Positions 35,529 to 46,857 of a DNA stretch of 64,000 bases are shown here, piece by piece. The stretch's first letter is position 1. Every line of letters begins with the position of its first letter. The notes beneath the pieces are model-generated. The model did no database searches. It had not been told where the DNA came from and was given only the letters and a program-made list of their open reading frames with translations. This DNA comes from Pseudomonas peli (GTDB lineage: Bacteria > Pseudomonadota > Gammaproteobacteria > Pseudomonadales > Pseudomonadaceae): assembly GCF_900099645.1 (NCBI RefSeq), contig NZ_FMTL01000003.1, positions 372,001 to 436,000 of the forward strand. The letters run 5' to 3'. The position numbers and the translations under genes were made by a program.

Positions 35529-37208
35529 TCAACGCTCGTGCACGTAGGTGCCTGGAGCTGCTTCGCCGGCCGGGTATTTTTTGTTGCCCAGCTGCGTCGG
35601 TGCCTTCTTGTGCGCGCCGGAGCGCTCGCCCAGCCAGACTTGCCAATGCAGCCACCAGGAGTCGGCGTGCTTGGTCGAACTGGCTTGCCAGGTTTTCGGG
35701 TCCGCATGCATCTGGGTGTTGGTCATGTAGCGTGCTTTCGGGTTACCCGGCGGGTTGAGAATGCTCTGAATGTGCCCGCTGTTGGACAGCACGAACTCGA
35801 CATTGCCGCCGAACAGATTGGCCGATTTGTAGCACGACTCCCACGGCGTAATGTGATCGGTGGTGCCGGCCACGCAATAGAGGTCGCTGGTAACCTGCTT
35901 GAGGTCGATCGGTGTGCCGCAGACTTCCAGTGCGCCCGCGCGGATCAGCGGGTTGGAGGTAAACATGTCGATAAACTCGCCATGCAGGGCCGCGGGCAGG
36001 CGCGTGGTGTCGTTGTTCCAGTAGAGGATATCGAACACCGGCGGCTCGTTACCGAGCAGGTAGTTGTTGACCCAGTAGTTCCAGATCAGGTCGTTGGGGC
36101 GCATCCAGGCGAACACTTTAGCCATGTCGCTGCCTTCCAGCACACCGGCCTGATAGGAGCGGCGCTTGGCCAGCTCCAGACTTTTTTCGTCGGCGAACAG
36201 CGCCACATCGGTTTCCAGACGGTTATCCAGCACGCTGACCAGCAGGGTCAGTGCATGCACCTTCTTCTCACCCAGCGCGGCGTAATGGCCCAACAGCGAG
36301 GTGGTGGTCAGGCCGCCGGAGCAGGCGCCGAGCATGTTGATGTCTTTGCTGCCGGTGACGGCGGTGACCACGTCGATGGCTTCTTTCAGTGCTTCGATAT
36401 AGGTCGACAGGCCCCACTCGCGGTGTGCCTTGGTCGGGTTGCGCCAGCTCACCACGAAGGTTTGCACGCCATTGCGCAGCAGGAAGCGCGCCACGCTCTT
36501 CTCCGGCGACAGGTCGAACACGTAGAACTTGTTGATCTGTGGTGGTACTACCAGCAGGGGGCGTTCGTGTACCTGCTCGGTGATCGGCTTGTACTGGATC
36601 AGTTCCAGCAGGTCGTTGCGGAAAATCACTGCGCCATCGGTGGTGGCCAGGCTTTTACCGACCTCGAAGGCGTTCATGTTGACCTGGCTGGGCATGCCAC
36701 CGTTGTTGACGATGTCCTGGGCCAAGTGCGACAGGCCGTCGAGCAGGCTCTTGCCGCCGGTTTCGAAGAAGCGCTTAACAGCGGCCGGGTTGGCCATGCT
36801 GTTGCTGGGGGCCATGGCTTCGGTCATCAGATTGATCACGAAGTGGCCACGGCTGGCATCCTGTTCGGACAGGTTGCTGTGCTCGACCCAGTCATGCAGC
36901 TCCTTGCGCCAGGCCAGGTAGGTCTGCAGGTAGCGGCGGTACAGCGGATTCTGGCTCCAGGCGGGGTCGGCAAAGCGCCGGTCGCCATCGGCGGGGGTGA
37001 GGTCGGATTGGCCGAGCATCACGTTCTTCAGCTCCATGCTGAAGTGGGCGAGGTGTTTGGCGCTGTGCAGGGGTTGCTTGAGGGCTTGCTTGAGTACGAC
37101 TCGGGCGGAGCTAAGTAGGTCTTTACCGCGGATGCCGATCACCGGGTTAAGGCCCAGCGTGTTCTCGGAGGCCTGGTGTTTCAGGTCATCATTATTCTTA
37201 TCTGTCAT
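35529..37208 (-). CDS. phaC1: Class II PHA synthase PhaC1
   Basis: First synthase of the mcl-PHA operon, 559 residues. Catalytic Cys296 is in MLGACSGG, Asp is in AGTTDHITPWE and His in SNSGHIQSILNPPGNPK. GGAG lies 9 nt before ATG 37208. The first codons contain AAGAATAA, a motif recognised by the Hfq/Crc repressor complex, so translation is likely under catabolite repression. It is the first gene of phaC1-phaZ-phaC2-phaD and has a 373-nt upstream region holding a proposed PhaD operator. Confidence 0.97.
   Translation of the reverse strand: MTDKNNDDLKHQASENTLGLNPVIGIRGKDLLSSARVVLKQALKQPLHSAKHLAHFSMELKNVMLGQSDLTPADGDRRFADPAWSQNPLYRRYLQTYLAWRKELHDWVEHSNLSEQDASRGHFVINLMTEAMAPSNSMANPAAVKRFFETGGKSLLDGLSHLAQDIVNNGGMPSQVNMNAFEVGKSLATTDGAVIFRNDLLELIQYKPITEQVHERPLLVVPPQINKFYVFDLSPEKSVARFLLRNGVQTFVVSWRNPTKAHREWGLSTYIEALKEAIDVVTAVTGSKDINMLGACSGGLTTTSLLGHYAALGEKKVHALTLLVSVLDNRLETDVALFADEKSLELAKRRSYQAGVLEGSDMAKVFAWMRPNDLIWNYWVNNYLLGNEPPVFDILYWNNDTTRLPAALHGEFIDMFTSNPLIRAGALEVCGTPIDLKQVTSDLYCVAGTTDHITPWESCYKSANLFGGNVEFVLSNSGHIQSILNPPGNPKARYMTNTQMHADPKTWQASSTKHADSWWLHWQVWLGERSGAHKKAPTQLGNKKYPAGEAAPGTYVHER
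37192..37199 (-). promoter_or_regulatory. A-rich Hfq/Crc (CA) motif in phaC1 codons 4-6
   Basis: AAGAATAA on the coding strand fits AANAANAA exactly and lies 9 nt after the A of the start codon, where Hfq/Crc binding would block initiation. PhaC1 is a known Crc-controlled function in P. putida. Confidence 0.6.
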
Positions 37209-37581
37209 CTACAACGCTCCATTGTCCTGAGACGAAATACCGGCGTACTGCTGTGCTCGGCGACACAGGGCTAAGGGCCAGGTATTGCCCGGATTACCAA
37301 GGGCGGATCGCTCCGCAATCGTCCTCGTCGCAGGGGCTGCCTGGCGCGAGAAACTTCCAACTACTTGGTTACCCGAGTTTGAGAATTTGTGCAAGCCGGC
37401 CGCGATCCAGGCCGAATGCATGATGAGTATGCAGGGAAGGATTAGAAAATGCGCTCTAACCCGCCAGGATCAACGAGCTAGACGGGCTGCTGCGCTGCGC
37501 AGATTGCCGCTTGGTGGTGCGGGCGTGAGGAAATAGCTGAAGCACCTGAGTCAATTCCTGACGGTATATCGCCTGGACACT
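37209..37581 (-). promoter_or_regulatory. phaC1 upstream region
   Basis: A 373-nt stretch without a gene between DUF971 and phaC1. It contains a palindrome at 37417-37433 matching the one before phaI (TGCAT-GATGAGT-ATGCA) and a second inverted repeat at 37442-37459 (TTAGA / TCTAA). I found no convincing sigma-54 or sigma-70 box. The 5' untranslated region of phaC1 is probably long. Confidence 0.55.
37417..37433. promoter_or_regulatory. Palindrome upstream of phaC1, proposed PhaD operator
   Basis: TGCAT-GATGAGT-ATGCA, 5-bp perfect arms with a 7-bp centre. The core agrees at 13 of 15 positions with the phaI-proximal palindrome at 30590-30604, in the same orientation on the + strand. PhaD is the obvious local regulator. 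Confidence 0.6.
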
Positions 37582-37956
37582 TCAGAGCATCAGCTTGACC
37601 ACGCTCTCGCTGGGATCGCGGGACTTGCCGGCGGCGGCGAGGGTGGCGAGGTAATCGTTCCACAGTTCAGTCTGGCGCAGGGACAGCTGTTCCAGATAAT
37701 CCCAGGTGAACAGGCCGCTGTCGTGGCCGTCATCGAAGGTCAGTTTGAGGGCGTAATTGCCTGCTGGCTCGATCTTGTTCAGGCCGACGCCGAGCTTGCC
37801 GGTCTGCAGGATCGGTTTGCCGTGGCCCTGCACTTCCGCCGACGGCGAGTGCACGCGCAGGAACTCGGCGGGCAGGGTGTAGCGCTCGTCCGCCCCGTAA
37901 TGCAGCTCCAGGGTTTTCGAGGCTTTGTGCAGTTTTATCGCGGTAGGGATGCGCAT
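37582..37956 (-). CDS. DUF971 protein
   Basis: Protein of 124 residues. The DUF971 domain, also found at the N-terminus of gamma-butyrobetaine hydroxylase, is seen as LELHYGADERYTLPAEFLRVHSPSAEVQGHG and later LTFDDGHDSGLFTWDYLEQL. Family members may bind a metal ion, but the stand-alone form has no settled function. It follows hslU on the same strand with a palindromic repeat between them. This hslVU-DUF971-phaC1 order is conserved in Pseudomonas. Confidence 0.88.
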   Translation of the reverse strand: MRIPTAIKLHKASKTLELHYGADERYTLPAEFLRVHSPSAEVQGHGKPILQTGKLGVGLNKIEPAGNYALKLTFDDGHDSGLFTWDYLEQLSLRQTELWNDYLATLAAAGKSRDPSESVVKLML

Positions 37957-37975
37957 GATTGCTTCCTGGGTTGCT

Positions 37976-38004
37976 CCGAAGCCCGGATTGCATCCGGGCT
38001 TCGG
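37976..38004. repeat. Palindromic intergenic repeat, possible terminator of hslU
   Basis: Perfect 13-bp stem (CCGAAGCCCGGAT / ATCCGGGCTTCGG) with a 3-nt loop between hslU and DUF971. The core CCCGGATTGCATCCGGG recurs at 44428-44444, so it is a dispersed repeat family rather than a gene-specific site. Confidence 0.7.
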
Positions 38005-38013
38005 GCGGGCGCG

Positions 38014-39354
38014 TTACAGGATATAGCGCGACAGGTCTTCGTCCTGCGCCAGCTCGCCGAGGTGGCTGTTGACGTAGGCCGCGTCGATCACGATCGGCGT
38101 ACCGTTCTGCTGGCCAGCCAGGTCGCCAGCGCTGAAAGAGACTTCCTCCAACAGGCGTTCGAGCAGGGTGTGCAGGCGGCGCGCGCCGATGTTCTCGGTC
38201 TTTTCGTTGACCTGATAGGCAATCTCGGCGATGCGCTTGATACCTTCGGCAACGAACTGGATGCCCAGGCCTTCGGTGTTCAGCAGGGCGGCGTATTGCT
38301 CGGTGAGCGAGGCGTGCGGCTCGGTGAGAATGCGCTCGAAATCCTGCGGGGTCAGGGCTTTAAGCTCGACGCGAATCGGCAGGCGGCCTTGCAGCTCGGG
38401 CACCAGGTCGCTCGGCTTGCTCAGGTGGAACGCGCCGGAGGCGATAAACAGGATGTGGTCGGTTTTCACCATGCCCAGCTTGGTGTTAACCGTGCAGCCT
38501 TCGATCAGCGGCAGTAGGTCGCGCTGCACACCTTCGCGGGACACGTCGGCACCGCCGGTGTTACCGCGTTTGGCCACTTTGTCAATCTCGTCGATAAACA
38601 CGATGCCGTTCTGTTCCACGGCTTCCAGGGCCTGGGCCTTGAGTTCTTCCTCGTTGACCAGACGCGCGGCTTCTTCATCGCGCACCATTTTCAGGGCTTC
38701 CTTGACCTTGAGCTTGCGGCTCTTCTTCTTGCCCTTGCCCATGTTGGAAAACAGGCTTTGCAGCTGGTTGGTCATCTCTTCCATGCCTGGCGGGGTCATG
38801 ATTTCGATGCCGGCCGGAGCGTCGGCCACTTCGATCTCGATGTCCTTGTCATCCAGCTGACCCTCGCGCAGGCGCTTGCGGAACAGCTGGCGGGTGTTGG
38901 AGTCGTTGCCCGGTGCGGCTTCTTCGCTGAAACCGGTGCGGGCCGGTGGCAGCAGGGCATCGAGGATGCGCTCTTCAGCGGCATCTTCGGCGCGGTGACG
39001 AACTTTGACCATCTCCTGCTCGCGCAGCATCTTGATTGCCGCATCGGCGAGGTCACGGATGATCGACTCGACATCGCGGCCGACATAACCGACTTCGGTG
39101 AACTTGGTTGCTTCCACCTTGATAAACGGTGCGTTGGCCAGCTTGGCCAGGCGGCGGGCGATTTCGGTTTTACCGACGCCGGTCGGGCCGATCATCAGGA
39201 TATTCTTGGGCGTCACTTCGGCGCGCAGCTCAACCGGCAGCTGCATGCGCCGCCAGCGGTTGCGCAGGGCAATGGCCACGGCGCGCTTGGCGTCGTCCTG
39301 ACCGATGATGTGGCGGTTGAGTTCGTGAACGATTTCGCGGGGCGTCATGGACAT
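38014..39354 (-). CDS. hslU: HslU ATPase of the HslUV protease
   Basis: AAA+ unfoldase of 446 residues that feeds substrates to HslV. The Walker A is [15 protein letters not shown] near residue 60, the pore loop motif GYVGRD follows, and the Walker B is [11 protein letters not shown]. The I-domain between them is acidic and Lys-rich as usual. The C-terminus EDLSRYIL inserts into HslV to activate it. It is 27 nt downstream of hslV, and a heat-shock-type promoter lies before hslV. Confidence 0.97.
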   Translation of the reverse strand: MSMTPREIVHELNRHIIGQDDAKRAVAIALRNRWRRMQLPVELRAEVTPKNILMIGPTGVGKTEIARRLAKLANAPFIKVEATKFTEVGYVGRDVESIIRDLADAAIKMLREQEMVKVRHRAEDAAEERILDALLPPARTGFSEEAAPGNDSNTRQLFRKRLREGQLDDKDIEIEVADAPAGIEIMTPPGMEEMTNQLQSLFSNMGKGKKKSRKLKVKEALKMVRDEEAARLVNEEELKAQALEAVEQNGIVFIDEIDKVAKRGNTGGADVSREGVQRDLLPLIEGCTVNTKLGMVKTDHILFIASGAFHLSKPSDLVPELQGRLPIRVELKALTPQDFERILTEPHASLTEQYAALLNTEGLGIQFVAEGIKRIAEIAYQVNEKTENIGARRLHTLLERLLEEVSFSAGDLAGQQNGTPIVIDAAYVNSHLGELAQDEDLSRYIL

Positions 39355-39381
39355 GCGGGTTTACTCCAGAAGAAGGCGCGC

Positions 39382-39912
39382 TTACTCGGCGCAGTCTTCT
39401 TCTTCGATAGTCAGGGTTTGGTTAGTGAAGACACAAATGGAGCCGGCAATGTTCAGCGCGGTTTCGGTGATTTCACGGGCACTCAAATCGGTTTTCTGCA
39501 GCAGGGCCATGGCCGCGGCCTGGGCGAAACCGCCGCCGGAGCCCATGGCGATCAGGCCATGCTCGGGCTCAACCACATCGCCGTTGCCGGTGATGATCAG
39601 CGAGGCGTCCTTGTTAGCCACTGCCAGCATGGCTTCCAGGCGGCTCAGCGAGCGGTCGGTGCGCCAGTCTTTGGCCAGTTCAACGGCGGCGCGCACCAGA
39701 TGGCCTTGATGCTTTTCCAGCTGGCCTTCAAAGCGTTCAAACAGGGTAAATGCGTCAGCGGTGGCGCCGGCAAAACCGGCCAGCACCTGGCCGTGGTACA
39801 GGCGGCGAACTTTTTTCGCGTTGCCTTTCATCACGGTATTGCCGAGGGACACCTGGCCGTCGCCGCCCATGACGACTTTGCCGTTGCGGCGCACTGAAAC
39901 GATGGTGGTCAA
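39382..39912 (-). CDS. hslV: HslV peptidase subunit, TTG start
   Basis: Threonine peptidase of 176 residues. The mature N-terminus [19 protein letters not shown] supplies the nucleophile Thr, which must be residue 1 after Met removal. The start is therefore TTG 39912, which places Met directly before TTIV. The open frame from GTG 39927 would add METLP before it and block the active site. GGAG lies about 9 nt before the TTG. It forms a double hexameric ring with HslU caps. It is the first gene of hslV-hslU. Confidence 0.95.
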   Translation of the reverse strand: MTTIVSVRRNGKVVMGGDGQVSLGNTVMKGNAKKVRRLYHGQVLAGFAGATADAFTLFERFEGQLEKHQGHLVRAAVELAKDWRTDRSLSRLEAMLAVANKDASLIITGNGDVVEPEHGLIAMGSGGGFAQAAAMALLQKTDLSAREITETALNIAGSICVFTNQTLTIEEEDCAE

Positions 39913-39958
39913 GGGGAGAGTCTCCACGCAGCGGGGCGAAAGTGCCCAATGCCGAATG

Positions 39959-39987
39959 AAGTGGGGGCAGCGGCAGCCCGCTTCAAG
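39959..39987 (-). promoter_or_regulatory. Sigma-32 (heat-shock) promoter of hslVU
   Basis: On the minus strand CTTGAA (39987-39982) is followed after 14 nt by CCCCCACTT (39967-39959), a good fit to the RpoH consensus CTTGAA-N13-17-CCCCATNT. It lies about 50 nt upstream of the hslV start. HslVU is a heat-shock operon in other gammaproteobacteria. Confidence 0.7.
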
Positions 39988-40053
39988 CCCTGTAGCGCAT
40001 GCTGTCCGACAAATAGTCGTCAGAGCGCGCCGCAGGGCCTGAAATTACGCGGT

Positions 40054-40734
40054 TTATTGCGCCTGGCGCTGCTGTAACAACAGATTGCTGAAGCCGCTGG
40101 CGGACAGAGTTTTCTGCGCCTGGCCGAGCTGTTCGCGGGTGGCGAAGGGGCCGACCAGCACGCGGTGCCAGGTTTCCTCGCGCACGGTGCCGGATTCCAC
40201 CTGCACGCTTTGCCCGAGCAGGATGATCTGCGCGCGCAGGCTGTCGGCGTCGTCCTTGCGGCGGAACGAGCCAGCCTGAAGGAAGAACTGCGAGCTGACC
40301 GGACCTTTGGCGACCACCGGCGGCGGCGGTGGCACCTGGCCGTTAAGTGCGGCTTCGGCGCGGGCGGCGTCGATCTTCGCGGCTTCTTCCGGGGTGACCG
40401 GCTTCTGCGCGGGCGGTGCGACGGGCTCGATGCTTTGCGGCGGCAGGATCACTTCCGATTCCGGTAGCAGGGTATAGAAGTCGTACTTGGGCTTGGCCGG
40501 CTCGTTGCTGGCAGGCTTGGCCGCCGCCGCTTTATTGGCCTGAGTGACGCGCGCCTGTTCGACCTTGTTGCGCTTGATCTCATCGCGACCCGGTTCGAGG
40601 CTGAACAGAAACACCATAAAGCCGCCGATCACCAGGCCGCAGACCAGCCAGAACCAACCCGGCACCGGTTTTTTCGCCGGCGCTTGGTAACGGCTGGCGC
40701 CGCGTTTGGCGGCGGGCTTTTTCTTGGCGGCCAC
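40054..40734 (-). CDS. FtsN-like SPOR-domain membrane protein
   Basis: Protein of 226 residues. It has a short Lys/Ala-rich cytoplasmic tail, one transmembrane helix (about residues 28-46, GWFWLVCGLVIGGFMVFLF), a Pro/Ala-rich periplasmic linker and a C-terminal SPOR domain (about 150-223) that binds denuded peptidoglycan. This is the FtsN layout, and ftsN is next to hslVU in E. coli too. The start is GTG 40734, immediately after the argS stop, with GGAG inside the argS end. Role: cell division trigger. A different SPOR protein is the alternative. Confidence 0.8.
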   Translation of the reverse strand: MAAKKKPAAKRGASRYQAPAKKPVPGWFWLVCGLVIGGFMVFLFSLEPGRDEIKRNKVEQARVTQANKAAAAKPASNEPAKPKYDFYTLLPESEVILPPQSIEPVAPPAQKPVTPEEAAKIDAARAEAALNGQVPPPPPVVAKGPVSSQFFLQAGSFRRKDDADSLRAQIILLGQSVQVESGTVREETWHRVLVGPFATREQLGQAQKTLSASGFSNLLLQQRQAQ

Positions 40735-42585
<1,851 letters not shown>

Positions 42586-42640
42586 CTAAAGGCCGCCGCG
42601 ATGGGCTGCAGATCACGCCGCGCTGGGCATATATAGACAA

Positions 42641-42669
42641 ACGCCGCAGAGGCGAAACCACTGCGGCGT
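42641..42669. terminator. Hairpin in the argS-betA gap
   Basis: 9-bp perfect stem (ACGCCGCAG / CTGCGGCGT) with an 11-nt loop. It lies just upstream of the minus-strand argS leader and just past the betA stop at 42689. Read on the minus strand it is followed by TTTGTCT, so it most likely ends betIBA. Confidence 0.65.
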
Positions 42670-42688
42670 CTGGGTGTGGCGCGCAGCG

Positions 42689-44377
42689 TTAGGCAGAGCG
42701 CTGCGCCGTGCCGCGCACCGCCGCGTTGCCGGCGACGAAATACGGCGCGCTGCTGCGTGGCAGCGGGGCGCGGCCACGGATTTTGTCGGCGATCTTCTCG
42801 GCCATCATGATGGTTGGTGCATTCAGATTGCCGGTGACGATCAGCGGCATGATCGACGCATCCACCACGCGCAGGCCCTGCACGCCATGTACGCGGCCCT
42901 GGCCGTCGACCACCGCCATATCGTCTTCACCCATCTTGCAGGAACACGACGGATGGTAGGCCGTTTCTGCATGTTCGCGGATAAAGGCGTCCAGTTCGGC
43001 GTCGGTTTGCAGCTCGGCGCCGGGGCTGATCTCACGTCCGCGATACGGGTCCAGGGCGGATTGCGCCATGATTTCGCGGGTGATGCGGATGCCGTCGCGG
43101 AACTCGCGCCAGTCCTGCTCGTGCGCCATGTAGTTGAAGAGGATGCTCGGGTGCTGGCGCGGGTCTTTGGATTTGACCTGAATGCGTCCACGGCTTGGCG
43201 AGCGCATGGAGCCCATGTGTGCCTGGAAACCGTGTTCTTTAACCGCGTTGCTGCCGTTGTAGTTAATCGCCACCGGCAGGAAGTGGTACTGGATATTCGG
43301 CCACTCGAACTCGCTACTTGAGCGGATAAAGCCGCCGGCCTCGAACTGGTTGCTGGCGCCGATGCCTTTGCCGAGGAACAGCCAATTGGCACCGATCATC
43401 GGCTGATTCCACCATTGCAGCGCCGGGTACAGCGACACCGGTTGCTTGCAGGCGTATTGCAGGTACACCTCCAGGTGATCCTGCAGGTTCTGGCCGACGC
43501 CAGGCAGGTCGTGCACCAAGGGGATGTCCAGCTCGCGCAGCAGCGCCGCCGGGCCTACGCCGGAGCGTTGCAGCACCTGCGGCGAGGCAATCGCGCCGCC
43601 ACACAGCAGCACTTCGCGGCGCGCGTTGACGGTGATCGGTGTGTCGTTATCGCCCTGCAGATATGCCACGCCGCTGGCTCGTTTGCCGCTGAACAGAATG
43701 CGGTCAGTGAGGGCGTGAGTAATGATGGTCAGGTTTGGCCGTTCGCGGGCCTGGTCGAGATAGCCGCGTGCGGTGCTGGAGCGGCGGCCCTTGGGCGTGA
43801 CGGTACGGTCCATCGGGCCGAAGCCTTCCTGCTGGTAACCGTTGAGGTCGTCGGTGCGCGGATAACCGGCCTGCACGCCGGCTTCGATCATGGCGTGGAA
43901 CAGCGGGTTATTGCCGTTTTTAGGGGTGGTTACCGACACAGGGCCATCGCCGCCATGGTAGGCATTGGCGCCGATATCACGGGTTTCCGCCTTGCGGAAA
44001 TACGGCAGGCAATCCAGATAGCTCCAGTCTTCCAGGCCCTTTTCCTCGGCCCAGCCGTCGTAATCCTTGGCGTTGCCGCGGATGTAGCACATGCCGTTGA
44101 TCAGGGACGAGCCGCCCAGGCCCTTGCCGCGCCCGCACTCCATGCGGCGGTTGTTCATGTGCGGTTCGGGTTCGGTCAGGTAGGCCCAGTTGTAGCGCCG
44201 ACCTTGCAGCGGGAAGGCCAGGGCGGCGGGCATCTGGGTGCGGAAATCCAGGCGGTAATCCGGGCCGCCGGCTTCCAGCAGCAGCACGCTGACGTCGGCG
44301 TCTTCAGTCAGCCGGGTGGCCAGCACGTTACCGGCCGAGCCGGCGCCGATGATGATGTAGTCGAATTCCTGGGGCAT
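42689..44377 (-). CDS. betA: Choline dehydrogenase
   Basis: GMC-family FAD enzyme of 562 residues that oxidises choline to betaine aldehyde at the membrane. The dinucleotide-binding motif [18 protein letters not shown] is at the N-terminus. [14 protein letters not shown] is GMC signature 1. The C-terminal [13 protein letters not shown] and [15 protein letters not shown] carry the catalytic His and Asn regions. It is the last gene of betI-betB-betA, separated from betB by a palindromic repeat. Confidence 0.96.
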   Translation of the reverse strand: MPQEFDYIIIGAGSAGNVLATRLTEDADVSVLLLEAGGPDYRLDFRTQMPAALAFPLQGRRYNWAYLTEPEPHMNNRRMECGRGKGLGGSSLINGMCYIRGNAKDYDGWAEEKGLEDWSYLDCLPYFRKAETRDIGANAYHGGDGPVSVTTPKNGNNPLFHAMIEAGVQAGYPRTDDLNGYQQEGFGPMDRTVTPKGRRSSTARGYLDQARERPNLTIITHALTDRILFSGKRASGVAYLQGDNDTPITVNARREVLLCGGAIASPQVLQRSGVGPAALLRELDIPLVHDLPGVGQNLQDHLEVYLQYACKQPVSLYPALQWWNQPMIGANWLFLGKGIGASNQFEAGGFIRSSSEFEWPNIQYHFLPVAINYNGSNAVKEHGFQAHMGSMRSPSRGRIQVKSKDPRQHPSILFNYMAHEQDWREFRDGIRITREIMAQSALDPYRGREISPGAELQTDAELDAFIREHAETAYHPSCSCKMGEDDMAVVDGQGRVHGVQGLRVVDASIMPLIVTGNLNAPTIMMAEKIADKIRGRAPLPRSSAPYFVAGNAAVRGTAQRSA

Positions 44378-44387
44378 AAAAGCTCCT

Positions 44388-44447
44388 GTAGCCCGGATGC
44401 ACTCCGGGGAAAACGCGGTGACTGTTCCCGGATTGCATCCGGGCTAC
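44388..44447. repeat. Inverted pair of CCCGGAT-type repeats between betB and betA
   Basis: Left arm 44388-44411 and right arm 44425-44447 are reverse complements apart from about two differences, separated by 13 nt. Each arm also contains the short palindrome CCCGGAT(N)ATCCGGG. Same family as the element at 37976. It could form a very stable structure in the betBA mRNA. Confidence 0.8.
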
Positions 44448-44473
44448 GGGGCGGCGATCAATCCGTGGGCGGG

Positions 44474-45946
44474 TCAGAACACCGAGGTGTAACCGCCCAG
44501 CTCAACCTGTACCGATTTGATCCGCGTGTAGTGCGCCAGGGTGGTCAGGCCGTTCTCGCGGCCGACGCCGGATTGCTTGTAACCGCCCACCGGCATTTCC
44601 GCAGGCGACTCGCCCCAGGTGTTGATCCAGCAGATGCCAGCTTCCAGCTTGTGGATCACTCGGTGAGCGCGGTTCAGGTCGCGGGTTACCACGCCGGCGG
44701 CCAGGCCGTACTCGGTGGCGTTGGCGCGGCGGATCACTTCCTCTTCGCTGTCGTACACCAGGATGCTCATCACCGGGCCGAAGATTTCCTCACGGACGAT
44801 GGTCATGCCGTCGTTGCAGTCGGTGAATACCGTCGGCGCGACATAGGCGCCTTTGGCGTAGTCGCCCTCGGTCACGCGGTTGCCACCGATCAGCAGGCGC
44901 GCGCCTTCGCTGCGGCCTTTTTCGATATAGCCGAGCACGCTGTCCATATGCGCCGCGCTGACCAGCGGGCCGAAGTTGGTGGCGTCATTCAGCGGATCGC
45001 CGAGGCGGATGCGTTTGACCCGCTCCAGCACCTTGGCCTCGAAGCGTGCCTGCAGCATGCGCGGCACAAATACGCGGGTGCCGTTGGTGCAGACCTGGCC
45101 CGAGCTGTAGAAGTTGGCCATCACCGCAATATCGGCGGCCCGGTCGAGGTCGGCGTCCTCGAAGATGATCAGTGGCGACTTGCCGCCCAGCTCCATGGTC
45201 ACTTCCTTGAGCGACGAGCTGGAGGCGCTGGCCATGACCTTCTTGCCGGTCACGGTGCCGCCGGTGAAGGAAATCTTCTCGATGCCCGGATGCTCGGTCA
45301 GCCACTGGCCAACTTCACGGCCGCTGCCGGTCAGCACGTTAAACACGCCATCCGGCAGGCCGGCGGCGCTGTAGATTTCCGCCAGTTTCAATGCGCTCAG
45401 CGAGGTGATTTCGCTGGGTTTGAAGATCATCGCGTTGCCAGCGGCCAGGGCTGGGGCGGATTTCCACAGAGCGATCTGGATCGGGTAGTTCCACGCGCCA
45501 ATACCGGCGACCACGCCCAGTGGCTCGCGGCGGGTGTAGACGAAACTGGTGTCGCGCAGCGGGATCTGCTCGCCTTCGATGGCCGGGATCAAGCCGGCGT
45601 AATACTCCAGCACGTCGGCGCCAGTGACGATATCGACATAGCGGGTTTCGGAGAGCGGCTTGCCGGTGTCGAGGGTTTCCAGCTCGGCCAGCTCATCGTT
45701 GCGCTCGCGCAGGATGTCGACTGCCTTGCGCAGGATGCGCGAACGCTGCATGGCGGTCATCGCCGCCCACACCTTTTGGCCTTCGGTGGCGCTGGCCACG
45801 GCCAGTTCCACGTCCGCTTTGCTGGCACGCTGCACGCGGGCCAGTACTTCGCCGGTGGCGGGGTTGATGCTGTCGAAGGTCTCGCCACTGCTGGCCGTTA
45901 CATAACGGCCGCCAATAAAGAGCTGCTGTTCGTCGAAGCGGGGCAT
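44474..45946 (-). CDS. betB: Betaine aldehyde dehydrogenase
   Basis: NAD(P)-dependent aldehyde dehydrogenase of 490 residues making glycine betaine from betaine aldehyde. Glu in [11 protein letters not shown] and Cys in [14 protein letters not shown] are the catalytic pair, and [20 protein letters not shown] is the cofactor region. The start at 45946 has GAGGAA upstream; the longer frame to 46009 is not conserved. It sits between betI and betA with a BetI-type box about 90 nt upstream. Confidence 0.97.
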   Translation of the reverse strand: MPRFDEQQLFIGGRYVTASSGETFDSINPATGEVLARVQRASKADVELAVASATEGQKVWAAMTAMQRSRILRKAVDILRERNDELAELETLDTGKPLSETRYVDIVTGADVLEYYAGLIPAIEGEQIPLRDTSFVYTRREPLGVVAGIGAWNYPIQIALWKSAPALAAGNAMIFKPSEITSLSALKLAEIYSAAGLPDGVFNVLTGSGREVGQWLTEHPGIEKISFTGGTVTGKKVMASASSSSLKEVTMELGGKSPLIIFEDADLDRAADIAVMANFYSSGQVCTNGTRVFVPRMLQARFEAKVLERVKRIRLGDPLNDATNFGPLVSAAHMDSVLGYIEKGRSEGARLLIGGNRVTEGDYAKGAYVAPTVFTDCNDGMTIVREEIFGPVMSILVYDSEEEVIRRANATEYGLAAGVVTRDLNRAHRVIHKLEAGICWINTWGESPAEMPVGGYKQSGVGRENGLTTLAHYTRIKSVQVELGGYTSVF

Positions 45947-46036
45947 GGCGCGTTCCTCGTGTGCGGTGGTCGACGCGAGCCGCCTGGCGCAGGTCGTCGG
46001 TGTAGGCAATATAGACGCAAGGCTAAATTATCTTAA

Positions 46037-46052
46037 TTGAACGATCAATCAA
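46037..46052. promoter_or_regulatory. BetI-type operator between betI and betB
   Basis: TTGAACGATCAATCAA, identical over 16 bases to the box before betI at 46780. The half sites TTGA(N)n TCAA resemble the E. coli BetI operator (TTGATTG...GTTCAA). Confidence 0.75.
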
Positions 46053-46131
46053 TAACAACGACAGGGCACAGCCAAACGCGACACGCCGGGCGTGTCGGCG
46101 GCGGTATTCGGGTTGTTGAAAGAGGGGGCGG

Positions 46132-46722
46132 CTATTGCGCCTTGAGCAGTTGCAGGTCGAGGTATTCGTAGGCGATTTCAATCGCCTGGCGGGTGTCGAA
46201 GCCCTCGCCGGACAGCGCCCCGCGTAGCCACAAACCATCGATCAATGCCGCCAGACCACGGGCAGCGCTGCGCGCCTGCTCCTGCGGCAATACCCGGCTG
46301 AATTGCCCACACAGGTTGGAATACAGGCGGTGATCGTTGACCCGCTGCAAACGCCGCAGCGCCGGCTGGTGCATGCTGGTGGCCCAGAACGCCAGCCAGG
46401 TTTTCATCGCCGGGCCGTTGACCTGGCTGTCATCGAAGTTGCCTTCAATCATTGCCCGCAGGTGTTCGCGCGGCTGGTCCGGCGGCAGGCTGGCGCGGCG
46501 TTCGCGCACGGCATCGCTAAGCGCCTGCATCAGGTGGCGCATGGTGGCGTCGAGCAGGCCGTTCTTGTCGCGGAAATAGTGGCTGATGATGCCGTTGGAG
46601 ACCCCGGCGATCCGCGCGATATAGGCGATGCTGGCATCGCTCATGCCGACCTGATCAACCGCTTCGAGGGTGGCCGCGATCAATTGCGAGCGGCGGATCG
46701 GTTGCATTCCGACCTTGGGCAT
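46132..46722 (-). CDS. betI: BetI, choline-responsive TetR-family repressor
   Basis: Repressor of the choline-to-betaine genes, 196 residues. The start [15 protein letters not shown] and helix-turn-helix [26 protein letters not shown] match BetI closely. GGAG lies 7 nt before ATG 46722, which is preferred to the frame end at 46734. The C-terminal helical domain would bind choline. Boxes fitting its operator lie before betI, before betB, before gbdR and in the choline transporter region. Confidence 0.95.
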   Translation of the reverse strand: MPKVGMQPIRRSQLIAATLEAVDQVGMSDASIAYIARIAGVSNGIISHYFRDKNGLLDATMRHLMQALSDAVRERRASLPPDQPREHLRAMIEGNFDDSQVNGPAMKTWLAFWATSMHQPALRRLQRVNDHRLYSNLCGQFSRVLPQEQARSAARGLAALIDGLWLRGALSGEGFDTRQAIEIAYEYLDLQLLKAQ

Positions 46723-46779
46723 CTGCTTCTCCATCGATGGGGGCGTCCCCGGAATGCGCGCAGTCTAGGCCGGTTATTG

Positions 46780-46795
46780 TTGAACGATCAATCAA
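46780..46795. promoter_or_regulatory. BetI-type operator before betI
   Basis: TTGAACGATCAATCAA located 58 nt upstream of the betI start, where it would allow autorepression. Identical to the 46037 box. Confidence 0.75.
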
Positions 46796-46857
46796 ACATG
46801 ACGTTCCAGAGATGACCTGTCGGTCAGGGGCATGCCGCTGCGCGAGGGCCGACGGCG

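Noticed and set aside
35538..37118. 526-aa + strand open frame opposite phaC1
   Set aside because: Low-complexity Gln/Val/Gly-rich translation antisense to a clear PHA synthase; no start signal.
37380..37420. Possible sigma-54 promoter before phaC1 (TTGCA near a GG pair)
   Set aside because: The distance between the GG and GC elements does not fit the fixed -24/-12 spacing.
43415..46036. 873-aa + strand open frame opposite betA/betB
   Set aside because: Antisense shadow of two well-supported genes; long stop-free frames are common opposite high-GC genes.
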